Part shown: positions 11,031 through 23,368 of the stretch, piece by piece
How positions within the stretch are numbered: the stretch's first letter is position 1
Layout of the letters: each line of letters starts with the position of its first letter
From: Vicia villosa
Lineage: Eukaryota > Streptophyta > Magnoliopsida > Fabales > Fabaceae
Assembly: GCF_029867415.1 (NCBI RefSeq)
Contig: NC_081183.1
Span: 67,654,336-67,718,335, forward strand
DNA length: 64,000 nt
Direction of reading: 5' to 3'
Translations under genes and position numbers: made by a program
Notes under the pieces: model-generated
Seen by the model: the letters and a program-made list of their open reading frames with translations, nothing else
What the model was told of the DNA's origin: nothing
The model's database searches: none

Positions 11031-12139
11031 AAAGTTAATTTTCTTTTTTGTTGTTTTTGTTTTTGTTTTATGTGAAAAATGAAAGTTTATTTACATGACT
11101 TGTTAAAAACACAGACATAATAAATAACTAATATTTACGGTATGCGGGCAAAATTACCGATAATAACCCTGGAAATCATTTAATGCACAGAAATAGGAAT
11201 ATTTGACTGGCAGAAAACACACAAAATATTATCTTAGTAATCAAGCAATATTATGACAAGTAATACAACATTTAATACTGACAGTACAAATATTACATAC
11301 TATATTGAACAGTACGACGAATAAACGGTACATTTAAGAAATAAGAAATACGGCAAATTTTAAGAATGACGGTTAATGACCCATGCTATGAACAATAACA
11401 TGTAGATGATTGGGAGTGCAACCATTGCAGGTCCACACTCTTCAGGACTATGCAGGCAGAAGAAAGTCATGATCACCGTAGCAATGGTGATGACTGTAAG
11501 AAACAGTGTCTCTATCCACTTTGCCATTCTTGTCAGGGAAGAAGAGAAAATAGATATGAGGTAGGAATTTGAAAGATGATTTAGAATTTGATGTGAGATT
11601 TTATGGAAGAAAATGAGAGGTATTTATAGAATGGAAAGAAGGATAGAGACGTTGGGGAATGATGTGATTCCGTACAAAAGGAAAATTTGAGTGGAAGTAA
11701 GATTTGAAAGAAAGAGTATGATAGTGTTGGAAAAAGAGAGATTTGATTTTTGAAAAAGAGATTTGAAAAGATTTTTGAAAATAATGGAATATAGTACAAA
11801 AATTAGTGGGAAACAAAAGATAATAATAATCTACTTGTTACCAGTACAGTCTGAGTTTCCTGATTCTGCGCCTGCAAAAAGATTTAACTCTGTACCAATT
11901 GTGTTAGTACTATTTATCTGTAAATAAATAAATAGCATGTGTGAAGTAATAAATAGTATTTGGCGTTTGCGTAAGAATAAATTCAACTGCAAGCCAAATT
12001 ACTGTATAAGAAAAATTCTAAAAACTAAGTGTTTCATATGTCAGGATATTTGTTGAAATAATCCATAATTATATGAGACTTTTAATTTTCAGATTGGAGT
12101 TTTCTTGAAAAATATGTGGGCAAATTTTGGGGTATAACA

Positions 12140-12800
12140 CACTCCTTTAAATGTTTGTGGTAGAATAGTACTAATACTTCTCTGTAAAGATGATTTCATG
12201 TCTCTTTACTGTAAACAGAGATTTAATTCCAAGCTTCAACCTTGAGCTTCAAGCAAGGCACCAAAAATAAGTAATTTCCCTAGTTAGTTCCCCGAAGTAC
12301 ATTAAGCTCTGACTTCCACTAGGGATATGTAGGCATGAGGTTCTCAAGGAATCTCAGCGAGCTAATAAAATACCAAAAATAGTCAGTCTGTTTGTCTGTC
12401 TGTCTTTTAAAATCAATTCAATTCCTTCTCCTAATACAAAGGAGAAACTTTCCCAATCATTAGCAGCAAACACAATCACAATGACACGGAGAAGGTTCCT
12501 GTAGAGTACTACAGATATGTAGGGTGTTTAAACACTTCCCTATGTATAACCGACCTCCCGGACTCCAGAATTTCTAGTCTAGGTGAAATCCCCACACTTA
12601 GCAAACTCCTAGGGTTTAGTTGAGATCTTTTTTCCCCTTTCCTACTCGTAGGACCAATAAGAAAGTTCGTGTGATATCGTAGGAAGAACTGAAACAAAAT
12701 TCATCCCGCCACGGGCGCATTCTCCTTCCAAATTTCGCGTGAAGGGTTTAGCGTGCCGTCCTCCCAAGTGAAACGGGGAGGTAAAAGAAAACGACACCAC
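12140..12800 (+). mobile_element. Remnant resembling an Ogre-like 3' region
   Basis: No ORF. The segment contains phrases I recognise from the non-coding stretch downstream of integrase in Ogre-like elements: a GCTTCAAGCAAGGCACCAA block near 12248, GCTCTGACTTCCACTAGGGA near 12308, and CTATGTATAACCGACCTCCC near 12540. It lies between the end of the minus-strand Ogre LTR and the abrupt start of the tandem array, in plus orientation. It is probably the older element into which the minus-strand Ogre inserted. Identification is from memory of the family, not from an alignment. Confidence 0.45.
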
Positions 12801-13032
12801 AGACTTCACATGTGAATGATAAATCAATCCAAAGAGAGTTTTATTATTTGACATGTTTTATTATCAATGTTGGATTGTTATAACGAGAGTAACAGTTGCA
12901 GTTAATATTATTGTCCAAAGACTTGATATTGATGGTGCACTAGATATCTTGAGATGGGTTATGACATTATTTGAACATATAGTATTTGAATTTATTTATG
13001 ATTTATTTCAAACTGTCAATTCTAGTTTTTTA

Positions 13033-13721
13033 ATGGTGACACATTTTAAGGACTGGAAAGAAAACATTTTTATTGTTTTTGGCTGCAAGGATCTTGACCT
13101 TGCATTACTGATGAATCAACCCCTTTTCCTATAGACTTCAGTACCTTTAATGAATGGAAAATTATGACAAGTGGGATCACTCCAATTGCATGAGTCATAT
13201 GATCATAAACCACAGCATTCCAGAGGCATTTAGGGGTACTATATGTGAAGAAATAACAAGTGCCAACGATTTCCTTCCAGAAATTGAAAAGCGCTTTGCT
13301 GAAAGCGATAAAGTGGAAACAAGCACACTTCTTCAAAGCTTGATTTCTATAAAGTATAAAGGCAAAGGAAACATAAGAAAGTATATTATAGAAATGTCTA
13401 ATATTGCTTCCAACAAACTTAAGGCACAAAAGCTTGAGTTATCAGATGACTTACTCGTGCATTTGGTGTTAATACATCTTCTCGCACAATTTGGTCAATT
13501 GAAGATAAACTACAATTGGCAAAAGGAGAGAGAGAGTACAAAGTGGACAAATCTTTATAGAAAATTTAAGGACAAACTCCATGATGGCGGACCCTATGAC
13601 AATGGGGCTTCCATGCAAGGCCTTTCATGAGTACGCTGCTCACATGGGTGTTATACAATTAAATGATTTTTTTTCTTTAGTGGGAGTTAGTCATTGTTGT
13701 TATTTATGTTCCATGTTTTGA
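13033..13721 (+). pseudogene. Copia gag remnant fused to pol tail, unit 1
   Basis: The region encodes a Ty1/copia gag (UBN2-type) in pieces. The N-terminus FKDWKENIFIVFGC is followed by in-frame stops. The core starts YDKWDHSNCMSHMIINHSIP in another frame and continues to LVHLVLIHLLAQFGQ. Right after a GA tract (13526-13536) homology jumps to the last codons of copia pol (MADPMTMGLPCKAFHE, then AAHMGV), the end of RNase H. Nearly all of gag's C-terminus, protease, integrase and RT are missing. In this unit the GA tract length puts the pol tail out of frame with gag. No functional product expected. Confidence 0.85.
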
Positions 13722-14097
13722 TAGTATATATACATACTCATATATTTTATTATGTTCTGATCAGAAATAAAGTTTGGTTATTCAGTTCATTGCACTTTGT
13801 ATGATAATATTGATTTCATTAAGGTAAGGAGGATAAGTTTAAAATTGGTATGTATTGATCTCTTTCATGTGATTTTCATGCTACATATTTCATGATTAAT
13901 CTATGTCATTTAGTTGTTTTTATATTTGTGATCTTTAATGGGTTAAATTATGACTGATATAATGAAAACTGCTTTGGTCCTAAATATTGATATAATTAAT
14001 GGACGAGATAAGGATATGTCCAAAGTTTATAATTGAAATTTTTGAGCTCACAAAGTCTAACACATTTATAAGGATAGATATATGACCTGTGGGAGAT

Positions 14098-14619
14098 TGT
14101 TAGAATTATTTGGGTCATATATGTACTAAATTAATGTGCTAGGACCTTTATTTAATTAGCCAAAATAAAGTGATCTATTTAATGTAAGGTTTATGGCTAA
14201 GGATATAATTGTTATGAAAAATATTGTGTAGATACTTAAAGTATTATTTCTATTTTTGTGATGGGTAAAATTGAAATAAGAAACCTTAAATAATCACGAT
14301 CCTTCATGGAAGGGCATGAGATTCTAAAATTGAATAAACCCGACTCTTAATGAAAGGGCATGTGATTCTTATAAATAAGGAGTTATGGTCCCCAATTGTA
14401 GACAACAAGAAAATATCATGGAATATTTATTCTCTTTATCCCATTGCAAGAGGAACTAAGGAATTAAGGAATCTACAATTAGAAAGTCAATACTCTATCA
14501 AAATCATCATCTTCTCATTAATATTTTATGAATCCTAAAGGTGCGCATCTGTTTTCTATTTCATCTTGAATTCGAGTATGGATGCATAAAGTCTTGATTA
14601 ATTAAGAAAATTCCCAGCA
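14098..14619 (+). repeat. Array LTR 1 (522 bp)
   Basis: Starts TGTTAGAATTATTTGGG right after a purine-rich GTGGGAGA PPT and ends ATTCCCAGCA (AACA in the other copies), followed by the PBS at 14622-14635. The ends form short inverted repeats (TGTTAGAATT / AATTCCCAACA), standard for LTRs. A TATA box, TATAAATA, lies at 14370-14377, offset 272 from the LTR start. Confidence 0.9.
14370..14377 (+). promoter_or_regulatory. TATA box of the array LTR
   Basis: TATAAATA in the middle of LTR 1, kept at the same offset in the other full LTRs of both array halves. By position it would be the LTR promoter, placing U3 at about 270-300 bp. Confidence 0.55.
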
Positions 14620-14621
14620 AG

Positions 14622-14635
14622 TGGTAGCAGAGCCA
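14622..14635 (+). other. Primer binding site, unit 1 (noncanonical)
   Basis: TGGTAGCAGAGCCA, two bases after the LTR. The initiator-tRNA-Met PBS of copia elements reads TGGTATCAGAG. All plus-strand units and LTRs A-D of the right half share the T-to-G change, whereas LTR F, in the most diverged region, keeps the canonical T. Confidence 0.85.
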
Positions 14636-14732
14636 CCCATACTTGATTCATATGTGAATTTTGATAATTATTGGTATTAGAGTTTCAAATTTTAATTATT
14701 TTGAATTACTATAATTCATCACACACTTTTGA

Positions 14733-14760
14733 TTTTATTATTATTATTATTATTATTTAA
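14733..14760 (+). repeat. (ATT)n microsatellite in the unit leader
   Basis: Seven or so ATT units in unit 1. The same position carries variable tracts in all units: near 17318, 19898, 22478 (longer), 25057 (interrupted), 27255, 29488, and as (TAA)n near 35340, 37935, 40538, 43159 (longest, more than 20 units), 46543 and 49435 on the inverted half. Confidence 0.85.
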
Positions 14761-15613
14761 TAAAGAATATAAGTTTGAATAGATTAAAATGTTAAATATA
14801 ATATATATAAAGTCGTGAATGAATATGGATGGTGAGTTGGTTCTTCTTATTTTTTTCCTTCCTAAATGAACATGGATGATACGCATTACTAATATTATAT
14901 ATGAATTATGATTGAATTGTTTTGAGACAATTGCAATGCTATATAAAATATCATCACTTATGCATTTGGTTTACTGATATAACCCACGAGTTGGCTGTCT
15001 GGTTTGGGAAGCCATGCATCCTTTTAATTTTTTTATGTTGAAATTATGTCAAGGGCTAATATATATGATTGTTTAATATTTCTTATAATAAATCCAAAGA
15101 ATATTAGTGAAAATTAAGATAAGGTATAAATGTATTTTAGTTTTAGAAATTAATTCAATTCAATTTGTCATAATTTTAAATTATAGTTATTTGACATTTT
15201 AAATGATTCTATCGAGACTAGAAATCACCAAAGTGACCTTTCTTTTATGGATTTGATCATGAGAAATGTTGAATGTTAGTGTGCATATGTTTCTATGTGA
15301 GTATTAGCTTGCCCAAAGGAAAATTGATATTTGACATGATTATATACACACACTTGTAATGATAAACATGTGATAATTTTAAGACTTCACATGTGAATGA
15401 TAAATCAATCCAAAGAGAGTTTTATTATTTGACATGTTTTATTATCAATGTTGGATTGTTATAACAAGAGTAACAGTTGCAGTTAATATTATTGTCCAAA
15501 GACTTGATATTGATGGTGCACTAGATATCTTGAGATGGGTTATGACATTATTTGAACATATAGTATTTGAATTTATTTATGATTTATTTCAAACTGTCAA
15601 TTCTAGTTTTTTA

Positions 15614-16302
15614 ATGGTGACACATTTTAAGGACTGGAAAGAAAACATTTTTATTGTTTTTGGCTGCAAGGATCTTGACCTTGCATTACTGATGAATCAA
15701 CCCCTTTTCCTATAGACTTCAGTACCTTTAATGAATGGAAAATTATGACAAGTGGGATCACTCCAATTGCATGAGTCATATGATCATAAACCACAGCATT
15801 CCAGAGGCATTTAGGGGTACTATATGTGAAGAAATAACAAGTGCCAACGATTTCCTTCCTGAAATTGAAAAGCGCTTTGCTGAAAGCGATAAAGTGGAAA
15901 CAAGCACACTTCTTCAAAGCTTGATTTCTATAAAGTATAAAGGCAAAGGAAACATAAGAAAGTATATTATAGAAATGTCTAATATTGCTTCCAACAAACT
16001 TAAGGCACAAAAGCTTGAGTTATCAGATGACTTACTCGTGCATTTGGTGTTAATACATCTTCTCGCACAATTTGGTCAATTGAAGATAAACTACAATTGG
16101 CAAAAGGAGAGAGAGAGTACAAAGTGGACAAATCTTTATAGAAAATTTAAGGACAAACTCCATGATGGTGGACCCTATGACAATGGGGCTTCCATGCAAG
16201 GCCTTTCATGAGTACGCTGCTCACATGGGTGTTATACAATTAAATGATTTTTTTTCTTTAGTGGGAGTTAGTCATTGTTGTTATTTATGTTCCATGTTTT
16301 GA
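15614..16302 (+). pseudogene. Copia gag remnant fused to pol tail, unit 2
   Basis: Nearly identical to unit 1: the same stop after MNQPLFL, the same frame break before ENYDKWDHSN, the same gag core and the same jump to the pol tail after the GA tract. Only a few base changes separate them, so units 1 and 2 are recent duplicates. Confidence 0.85.
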
Positions 16303-16678
16303 TAGTATATATACATACTCATATATTTTATTACGTTCTGATCAGAAATAAAGTTTGGTTAATCAGTTCATTGCACTTTGTATGATAATATTGATTTCAT
16401 TAAGGTAAGGAGGATAAGTTTAAAATTGGTATGTATTGATCTCTTTCATGTGATTTTCATGCTACATATTTCATGATTAATCTATGTCATTTAGTTGTTT
16501 TTATATTTGTGATCTTTAATGGGTTAAATTATGACTGATATAATGAAAACTGCTTTGGTCCTAAATATTGATATAATTAATGGACGAGATAAGGATATGT
16601 CCAAAGTTTATAATTGAAATTTTTGAGCTCACAAAGTCTAACACATTTATAAGGATAGATATATGACCTGTGGGAGAT

Positions 16679-17200
16679 TGTTAGAATTTTTTGGGTCATA
16701 TATGTACTAAATTAATGTGCTAGGACCTTTATTTAATTAGCCAAAATAAAGTGATCTATTTAATGTAAGGTTTATGGCTAAGGATATAATTGTTATGAAA
16801 AATATTGTGTAGATACTTAAAGTATTATTTCTATTTTTGTGATGGGTAAAATTGAAATAAGAAACCTTAAATAATCACGATCCTTCATGGAAGGGCATGA
16901 GATTCTAAAATTGAATAAACCCGACTCTTAATGAAAGGGCATGTGATTCTTATAAATAAGGAGTTATGGTCCCCAATTGTAGACAACAAGAAAATATCAT
17001 GGAATATTTATTCTCTTTATCCCATTGTAAGAGGAACTAAGGAATTAAGGAATCTACAATTAGAAAGTCAATACTCTATCAAAATCATCATCTTCTCATT
17101 AATATTTTATGAATCCTAAAGGTGCGCATCTGCTTTCTATTTCATCTTGAATTCGAGTATGGATGCATAAAGTCTTGATTAATTAAGAAAATTCCCAACA
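16679..17200 (+). repeat. Array LTR 2 (522 bp)
   Basis: TGTTAGAATTTTTTGGG to ATTCCCAACA, preceded by the PPT GTGGGAGA and followed by PBS TGGTAGCAGAGCCA. A handful of differences from LTR 1. Confidence 0.9.
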
Positions 17201-18194
17201 AGTGGTAGCAGAGCCACCCATACTTGATTCATGTGTGAATTTTGATAATTATTGGTATTAGAGTTTCAAATTTTAATTATTTTGAATTACTATAATTCAT
17301 CACACACTTTTGATTTTATTATTATTATTATTATTATTTAATAATGAATATAAGTTTGAAATGATTAAATTGTTAAATATAATATATATAAAGTCGTGAA
17401 TGAATATGGATGGTGAATTGGTTCTTCTTATTTTTTTCCTTCCTAAATGAACATGGATGATACACATTACTAATATTATATATGAATTATGATTGAATTG
17501 TTTTGAGACAATTGCAATGCTATATAAAATATCATCACTTATGCATTTGGTTTACTGATATAACCCACGAGTTGGCTGTCTGGTTTGGGAAGCCATGCGT
17601 CCTTTTAATTTTTTTATGTTCAAATTATGTCCAGGGCTAATATATCTGATTGTTTAATATTTCTTATAATAAATCCAAAGAATATTAGTGAAAATTAAGA
17701 TAAGGTATAAATGTATTTTAGTTTTAGAAATTAATTCAATTCAATTTGTCATAATTTTAAATTATAGTTATTTGACATTTTAAATGATTCTACCGAAACT
17801 AGAAATCACCAAAGTGACCTTTCTTTTATGGATTTGATCATGAGAAATGTTGAATGTTAGTGTGCATATGTTTCTATGTGAGTATTAGCTTGCCCAAAGG
17901 AAAATTGATATTTGACATGATTATATACACACACTTGTAATGATAAACATGTGATAATTTTAAGACTTCACATGTGAATGATAAATCAATCCAAAGAGAG
18001 TTTTATTATTTGACATGTTTTATTATCAATGTTGGATTGTTATAACAAGAGTATCACTTGCAGTTAATATTATTGTCCAAAGACTTGATATTGATGGTGC
18101 ACTAGATATCTTGAGATGGGTTATGACATTATTTGAACATATAGTATTTGAATTTATTTATGATTTATTTCAAACTGTCAATTCTAGTTTTTTA

Positions 18195-18884
18195 ATGGTG
18201 ACACATTTTAAGGACTGGAAAGAAAACATTTTTATTGTTTTTGGCTGCATGGATCTTGACCTTGCATTACTGATGAATCAACCCCTTTTCCTATAGACTT
18301 CAGTACCTTTAATGAAAGGAAAATTATGACAAGTGGGATCACTCCAATTGCATGAGTCATATGATCATAAACCACGGCATTCCAGAGGCATTTAGGGGTA
18401 CTATATGTGAAGAAATAACAAGTGCCAACGATTTCCTTCCAGAAATTGAAAAGCGCTTTGCTGAAAGCGATAAAGTGGAAACAAGCACACTTCTTCAAAG
18501 CTTGATTTCTATAAAGTATAAAGGCAAAGGAAACATAAGAAAGTATATTATGGAAATGTCTAATATTGCTTCCAACAAACTTAAGGCACAAAAGCTTGAG
18601 TTGTCAGATGACTTACTCGTGCATTTGGTGTTAATACATCTTCTCGCACAATTTGGTCAATTGAAGATAAACTACAATTGGCAAAAGGAGAGAGAGAGTA
18701 CAAAGTGGACAAATCTTTATAGAAAATTTAAGGACAAACTCCATGATGGCGGACCCTATGACAATGGGGCTTCCATGCAAGGCCTTTCATGAGCACGCTG
18801 CTCACATGGGTGTTATACAATTAAATGATTTTTTTTTCTTTAGTGGGAGTTAGTCATTGTTGTTATTTATGTTCCATGTTTTGA
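18195..18884 (+). pseudogene. Copia gag remnant fused to pol tail, unit 3
   Basis: Same structure as units 1 and 2. The core frame begins at MSHMIINHGIP because an upstream base change removes the preceding open codons. The pol tail (GLPCKAFHEHAAHMGV) is complete but out of frame with gag. Confidence 0.84.
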
Positions 18885-19260
18885 TAGTATATATACATAC
18901 TCATATATTTTATTACGTTCTGATCAGAAATAAAGTTTGGTTATTCAGTTCATTGCACTTTGTATGATAATATTGATTTCATTAAGGTAAGGAGGACAAG
19001 TTTAAAATTGGTATGTATTGATCACTTTCATGTGATTTTCATGCTACATATTTCATGATTAATCTATGTCATTTAGTTGTTTTTATATTTGTGATCTTTA
19101 ATGGGTTAAATTATGACTGATATAATGAAAACCGCTTTGGTCCTAAATATTGATATAATTAATGGACGAGATAAGGATATGTCCAAAGTTTATAATTGAA
19201 ATTTTTGAGCTCACAAAGTCTAACACATTTATAAGGATAGATATATGACCAGTGGGAGAT

Positions 19261-19782
19261 TGTTAGAATTTTTTGGGTCATATATGTAATAAATTAATGT
19301 GCTAGGACCTTTATTTAATTAGCCAAAATAAAGTGATCTATTTAATGTAAGTTTTATGGCTAAGGATATAATTGTTATGAAAAATATTGTGTAGATACCA
19401 AAAGTCTTATTTCTATTTTTGTGATGGGTAAAATTGAAATAAGAAACCTTAAATAATCACGATCCTTCATGGAAGGGCATGAGATTCTAAAATTGAATAA
19501 ACACGACTCTTAATGAAAGGGCATGTGATTCTTATAAATAAGGAGTTATGGTCCCCAATTGTAGACAACAAGAAAATATCATGGAATATTTATTCTCTTT
19601 ATCCCATTGTAAGAGGAACTAAGGAATTAAGGAATCTACAATTAGAAAGTCAATACTCTATCAAAATCATCATCTTCTCATTAATATTTTATGAATCCTA
19701 AAGGTGCGCATCTGCTTTCTATTTCATCTTGAATTCGAGTATGGATGCATAAAGTCTTGATTAATTAAGAAAATTCCCAACA
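19261..19782 (+). repeat. Array LTR 3 (522 bp)
   Basis: Same ends, PPT and PBS as LTR 2. It shows the CCAAAAGTC variant (about 19398) that separates LTRs 3-7 from 1-2. Confidence 0.9.
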
Positions 19783-20775
19783 AGTGGTAGCAGAGCCACC
19801 CATACTTGATTCATGTGTGAATTTTGATAATTATTGGTATTAGAGTTTCAAATTTTAATTATTTTGAATTACTATAATTCATCACACACTTTTGATTTTA
19901 TTATTATTATTATTTATTATAATAATGAATATAAGTTTGAAATGATTAAATTGTTAAATATAATATATATAAAGTCGTGAATGAATATGGATGGTGCGTT
20001 GGTTCTTCTTATTTTTTTCCTTCCTAAATGAACATGGATGATACGCATTACTAATATTATATATGAATTATGATTGAATTGTTTTGAGACAATTGCAATG
20101 CTATATAAAATATCATCACTTATGCATTTGGTTTACTGATATAACCCACGAGTTGGCTGTCTGGTTTGGGAAGCCATGCGTCCTTTTAATTTTTTTATGT
20201 TCAAATTGTGTCCAGGGCTAATATATCTGATTGTTTAATATTTCTTATAATAAATCCAAAGAATATTAGTGAAAATTAAGATAAGGTATAAATGTATTTT
20301 AGTTTTAGAAATTAATTCAATTCAATTTGTCATAATTTTAAATTATAGTTATTTGACATTTTAAATGATTCTACCGAGACTAGAAATCACCAAAGTGACC
20401 TTTCTTTTATGGATTTGATCATGAGAAATGTTGAATGTTAGTGTGCATATGTTTCTATGTGAGTATTAGCTTGCCCAAAGGAAAATTGATATTTGACATG
20501 ATTATATACACACACTTGTAATGATAAACATGTGATAATTTTAAGACTTCACATGTGAATGATAAATCAATCCAAAGAGGGTTTTATTATTTGACATGTT
20601 TTATTATCAATGTTGGATTGTTATAACAAGAGTATCACTTGCAGTTAATATTATTGTCCAAAGACTTGATATTGATGGTGCACTAGATATCTTGAGATGG
20701 GTTATGACATTATTTGAACATATAGTATTTGAATTTATTTATGATTTATTTCAAACTGTCAATTCTAGTTTTTTA

Positions 20776-21465
20776 ATGGTGACACATTTTAAGGACTAGA
20801 AAGAAAACATTTTTATTGTTTTTGGCTGCATGGATCTTGACCTTGCATTACTGATGAATCAACCCCTTTTCCTATAGACTTCCGTACCTTTAATGAAAGG
20901 AAAATTATGACAAGTGGGATCACTCCAATTGCATGAGTCACATGATCATAAAGCACGACATTCCAGAGGCATTTAGGGGTACTATATGTGAAGAAATAAC
21001 AAGTGCCAACGATTTCCTTCCAGAAATTGAAAAGCGCTTTGCTGAAAGCGATAAAGTGGAAACAAGCACACTTCTTCAAAGCTTGATTTCTATAAAATAT
21101 AAAGGCAAAGGAAACATAAGAAAGTATATTATGGAAATGTCTAATATTGCTTCCAACAAACTTAAGGCACAAAAGCTTGAGTTGTCAGATGACTTACTCG
21201 TGCATTTGGTGTTAATACATCTTCTCGCACAATTTGGTCAATTTAAGATAAACTACAATTGGCAAAAGGAGAGAGAGAGTACAAAGTGGACAAATCTTTA
21301 AAGAAAATTTAAGGACAAACTCCATGATGGCGGACCCTATGACAATGGGGCTTCCATGCAAGGCCTTTCATGAGCACGCTGCTCACATGGGTGTTATACA
21401 ATTAAATGATTTTTTTTTGTTTAGTGGGAGTTAGTCATTGTTGTTATATATATTCTATGTTTTGA
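20776..21465 (+). pseudogene. Copia gag remnant fused to pol tail, unit 4
   Basis: Same arrangement. Two extra nonsense changes: TGG to TAG after HFKD (about 20797) and a TAA after KWTNL (21299-21301). The core frame starts MSHMIIKHDIP. Confidence 0.84.
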
Positions 21466-21841
21466 TAGTATATATACATACTCATATATTTTATTACGTT
21501 CTGATCAGAAATAAAGTTTGGTTATTCAGTTCATTGCACTTTGTATGATAATATTGATTTCATTAAGGTAAGGAGGACAAGTTTAAAATTGGTATGTATT
21601 GATCACTTTCATGTGATTTTCATGCTACATATTTCATGATTAATTTATGTCATTTAGTTGTTTTTATATTTGTGATCTTTAATGGGTTAAATTATGACTG
21701 ATATAATGAAAACCGCTTTGGTCCTATATATTGATATAATTAATGGACGAGATAAGGATATGTCCAAAGTTTATAATTGAAATTTTTGAGCTCACAAAGT
21801 CTAACACATTTATAAGGATAGATATATGACCAGTGGGAGAT

Positions 21842-22363
21842 TGTTAGAATTTTTTGGGTCATATATGTAATAAATTAATGTGCTAGGACCTTTATTTAAT
21901 TAGCCAAAATAAAGTGATCTATTTAATGTAAGTTTTATGGCTAAGGATATAATTGTTATGAAAAATATTGTGTAGATACCAAAAGTCTTATTTCTATTTT
22001 TGTGATGGGTAAAATTGAAATAAGAAACCTTAAATAATCACGATCCTTCATGGAAGGGCATGAGATTCTAAAATTGAATAAACACGACTCTTAATGAAAG
22101 GGCATGTGATTCTTATAAATAAGGAGTTATGGTCCCCAATTGTAGACAACAAGAAAATATCATGGAATATTTATTCTCTTTATCCCATTGTAAGAGGAAC
22201 TAAGGAATTAAGGAATCTACAATTAGAAAGTCAATACTCTATCAAAATCATCATCTTCTCATTAATATTTTATGAATCCTAAAGGTGCGCATCTGCTTTC
22301 TATTTCATCTTGAATTCGAGTATGGATGCATAAAGTCTTGATTAATTAAGAAAATTCCCAACA
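21842..22363 (+). repeat. Array LTR 4 (522 bp)
   Basis: TGTTAGAATTTTTTGGG to TTCCCAACA with PPT before and PBS TGGTAGCAGAGCCA after; nearly identical to LTR 3. Confidence 0.9.
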
Positions 22364-22476
22364 AGTGGTAGCAGAGCCACCCATACTTGATTCATGTGTG
22401 AATTTTGATAATTATTGGTATTAGAGTTTCAAATTTTAATTATTTTGAATTACTATAATTCATCACACACTTTTGA

Positions 22477-22513
<37 letters not shown>

Positions 22514-23368
22514 TAATAATGAATATAAGTTTGAATTGAATAAATTGTTAAATATAATATATATAAAGTCGTGAATGAATATGGATGGTGCGTTGGTTCT
22601 TCTTATTTTTTTCCTTCCTAAATGAACATGGATGATACGCATTACTAATATTATATATGAATTATGATTGAATTGTTTTGAGACAATTGCAATGCTATAT
22701 AAAATATCATCACTTATGCATTTGGTTTACTGATATAACCCACGAGTTGGCTGTCTGGTTTGGGAAGCCATGCGTCCTTTTAATTTTTTTATGTTCAAAT
22801 TGTGTCCAGGGCTTATATATCTGATTGTTTAATATTTCTTATAATAAATCCAAAGAATATTAGTGAAAATTAAGATAAGGTATAAATGTATTTTAGTTTT
22901 AGAAATTAATTCAATTCAATTTGTCATAATTTTAAATTATAGTTATTTGACATTTTAAATGATTCTACCGAGACTAGAAATCACCAAAGTGACCTTTCTT
23001 TTATGGATTTGATCATGAGAAATGTTGAATGTTAGTGTGCATATGTTTCTATGTGAGTATTAGCTTGCCCAAAGGAAAATTGATATTTGACATGATTATA
23101 TACACACACTTGTAATGATAAACATGTGATAATTTTAAGACTTCACATGTGAATGATAAATCAATCCAAAGAGGGTTTTATTATTTGACATGTTTTATTA
23201 TCAATGTTGGATTGTTATAACAAGAGTATCACTTGCAGTTAATATTATTGTCCAAAGACTTGATATTGATGGTGCACTAGATATCTTGAATGGGTTATGA
23301 CATTATTTGAACATATAGTATTTGAATTTATTTATGATTTATTTCAAACTGTCAATTCTAGTTTTTTA

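Larger units (their letters stand above)
1..12139 (-). mobile_element. Ogre-type (Tat lineage, Ty3/gypsy) LTR retrotransposon, 5' half
   Basis: Reading on the minus strand from 12139 leftwards the parts come in Ogre order: a very long LTR, a primer binding site, an extra ORF upstream of gag, gag, protease, an intron, then RT, RNase H and a second RNase H. The extra ORF1, the intron between protease and RT, and the dual RNase H together are known hallmarks of Ogre/Tat elements. Integrase, the 3' untranslated part and the 3' LTR lie beyond the left edge. ORF1 and gag-pro carry stops and frameshifts, while the visible RT/RNase H frame is open, so the copy is probably inactive but not ancient. 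The right-hand target duplicate would be 12140-12144 (CACTC); its partner is outside the window. Confidence 0.93.
7456..12139 (-). repeat. Ogre 5' LTR, 4.68 kb
   Basis: On the minus strand it starts TGTTATACCCCAAAATTTG (12139 leftwards), the typical start of legume Ogre LTRs, and ends in CCACA next to the PBS. The length is normal for the family. The PBS-proximal part (about 7480-7740) contains the strongly conserved block with GAGTCGCCACCGACC and the GGGTAAGGGGGTAGG run. About 8380-8935 is very AT-rich, 9171-9192 is a perfect 9-bp-stem hairpin, and 10300-11030 is rich in TTGAC motifs. No coding potential was found: the short ORFs here are neither conserved nor similar to anything I recognise. 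Confidence 0.92.

Noticed and set aside
12853..13134. 93-codon ORF in each unit as an independent gene
   Set aside because: Its last third is the N-terminal piece of the copia gag (FKDWKENIFIVFG) and the rest is leader. It is part of the broken gag.
13033..13721. Domesticated gag gene
   Set aside because: Stops and frame breaks shared by all units, with no unit intact from the N-terminus; only the most diverged unit has a continuous core plus tail.
14350..14538. A 62-codon ORF conserved in all plus-strand array LTRs (also 16931, 19513, 22094, 24669, 26869, 29105 and 38168-38356 minus)
   Set aside because: It lies wholly inside the LTR, starts upstream of the TATA box, and its conservation follows from the copies being near-identical DNA. 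No similarity or codon signal suggests a protein.
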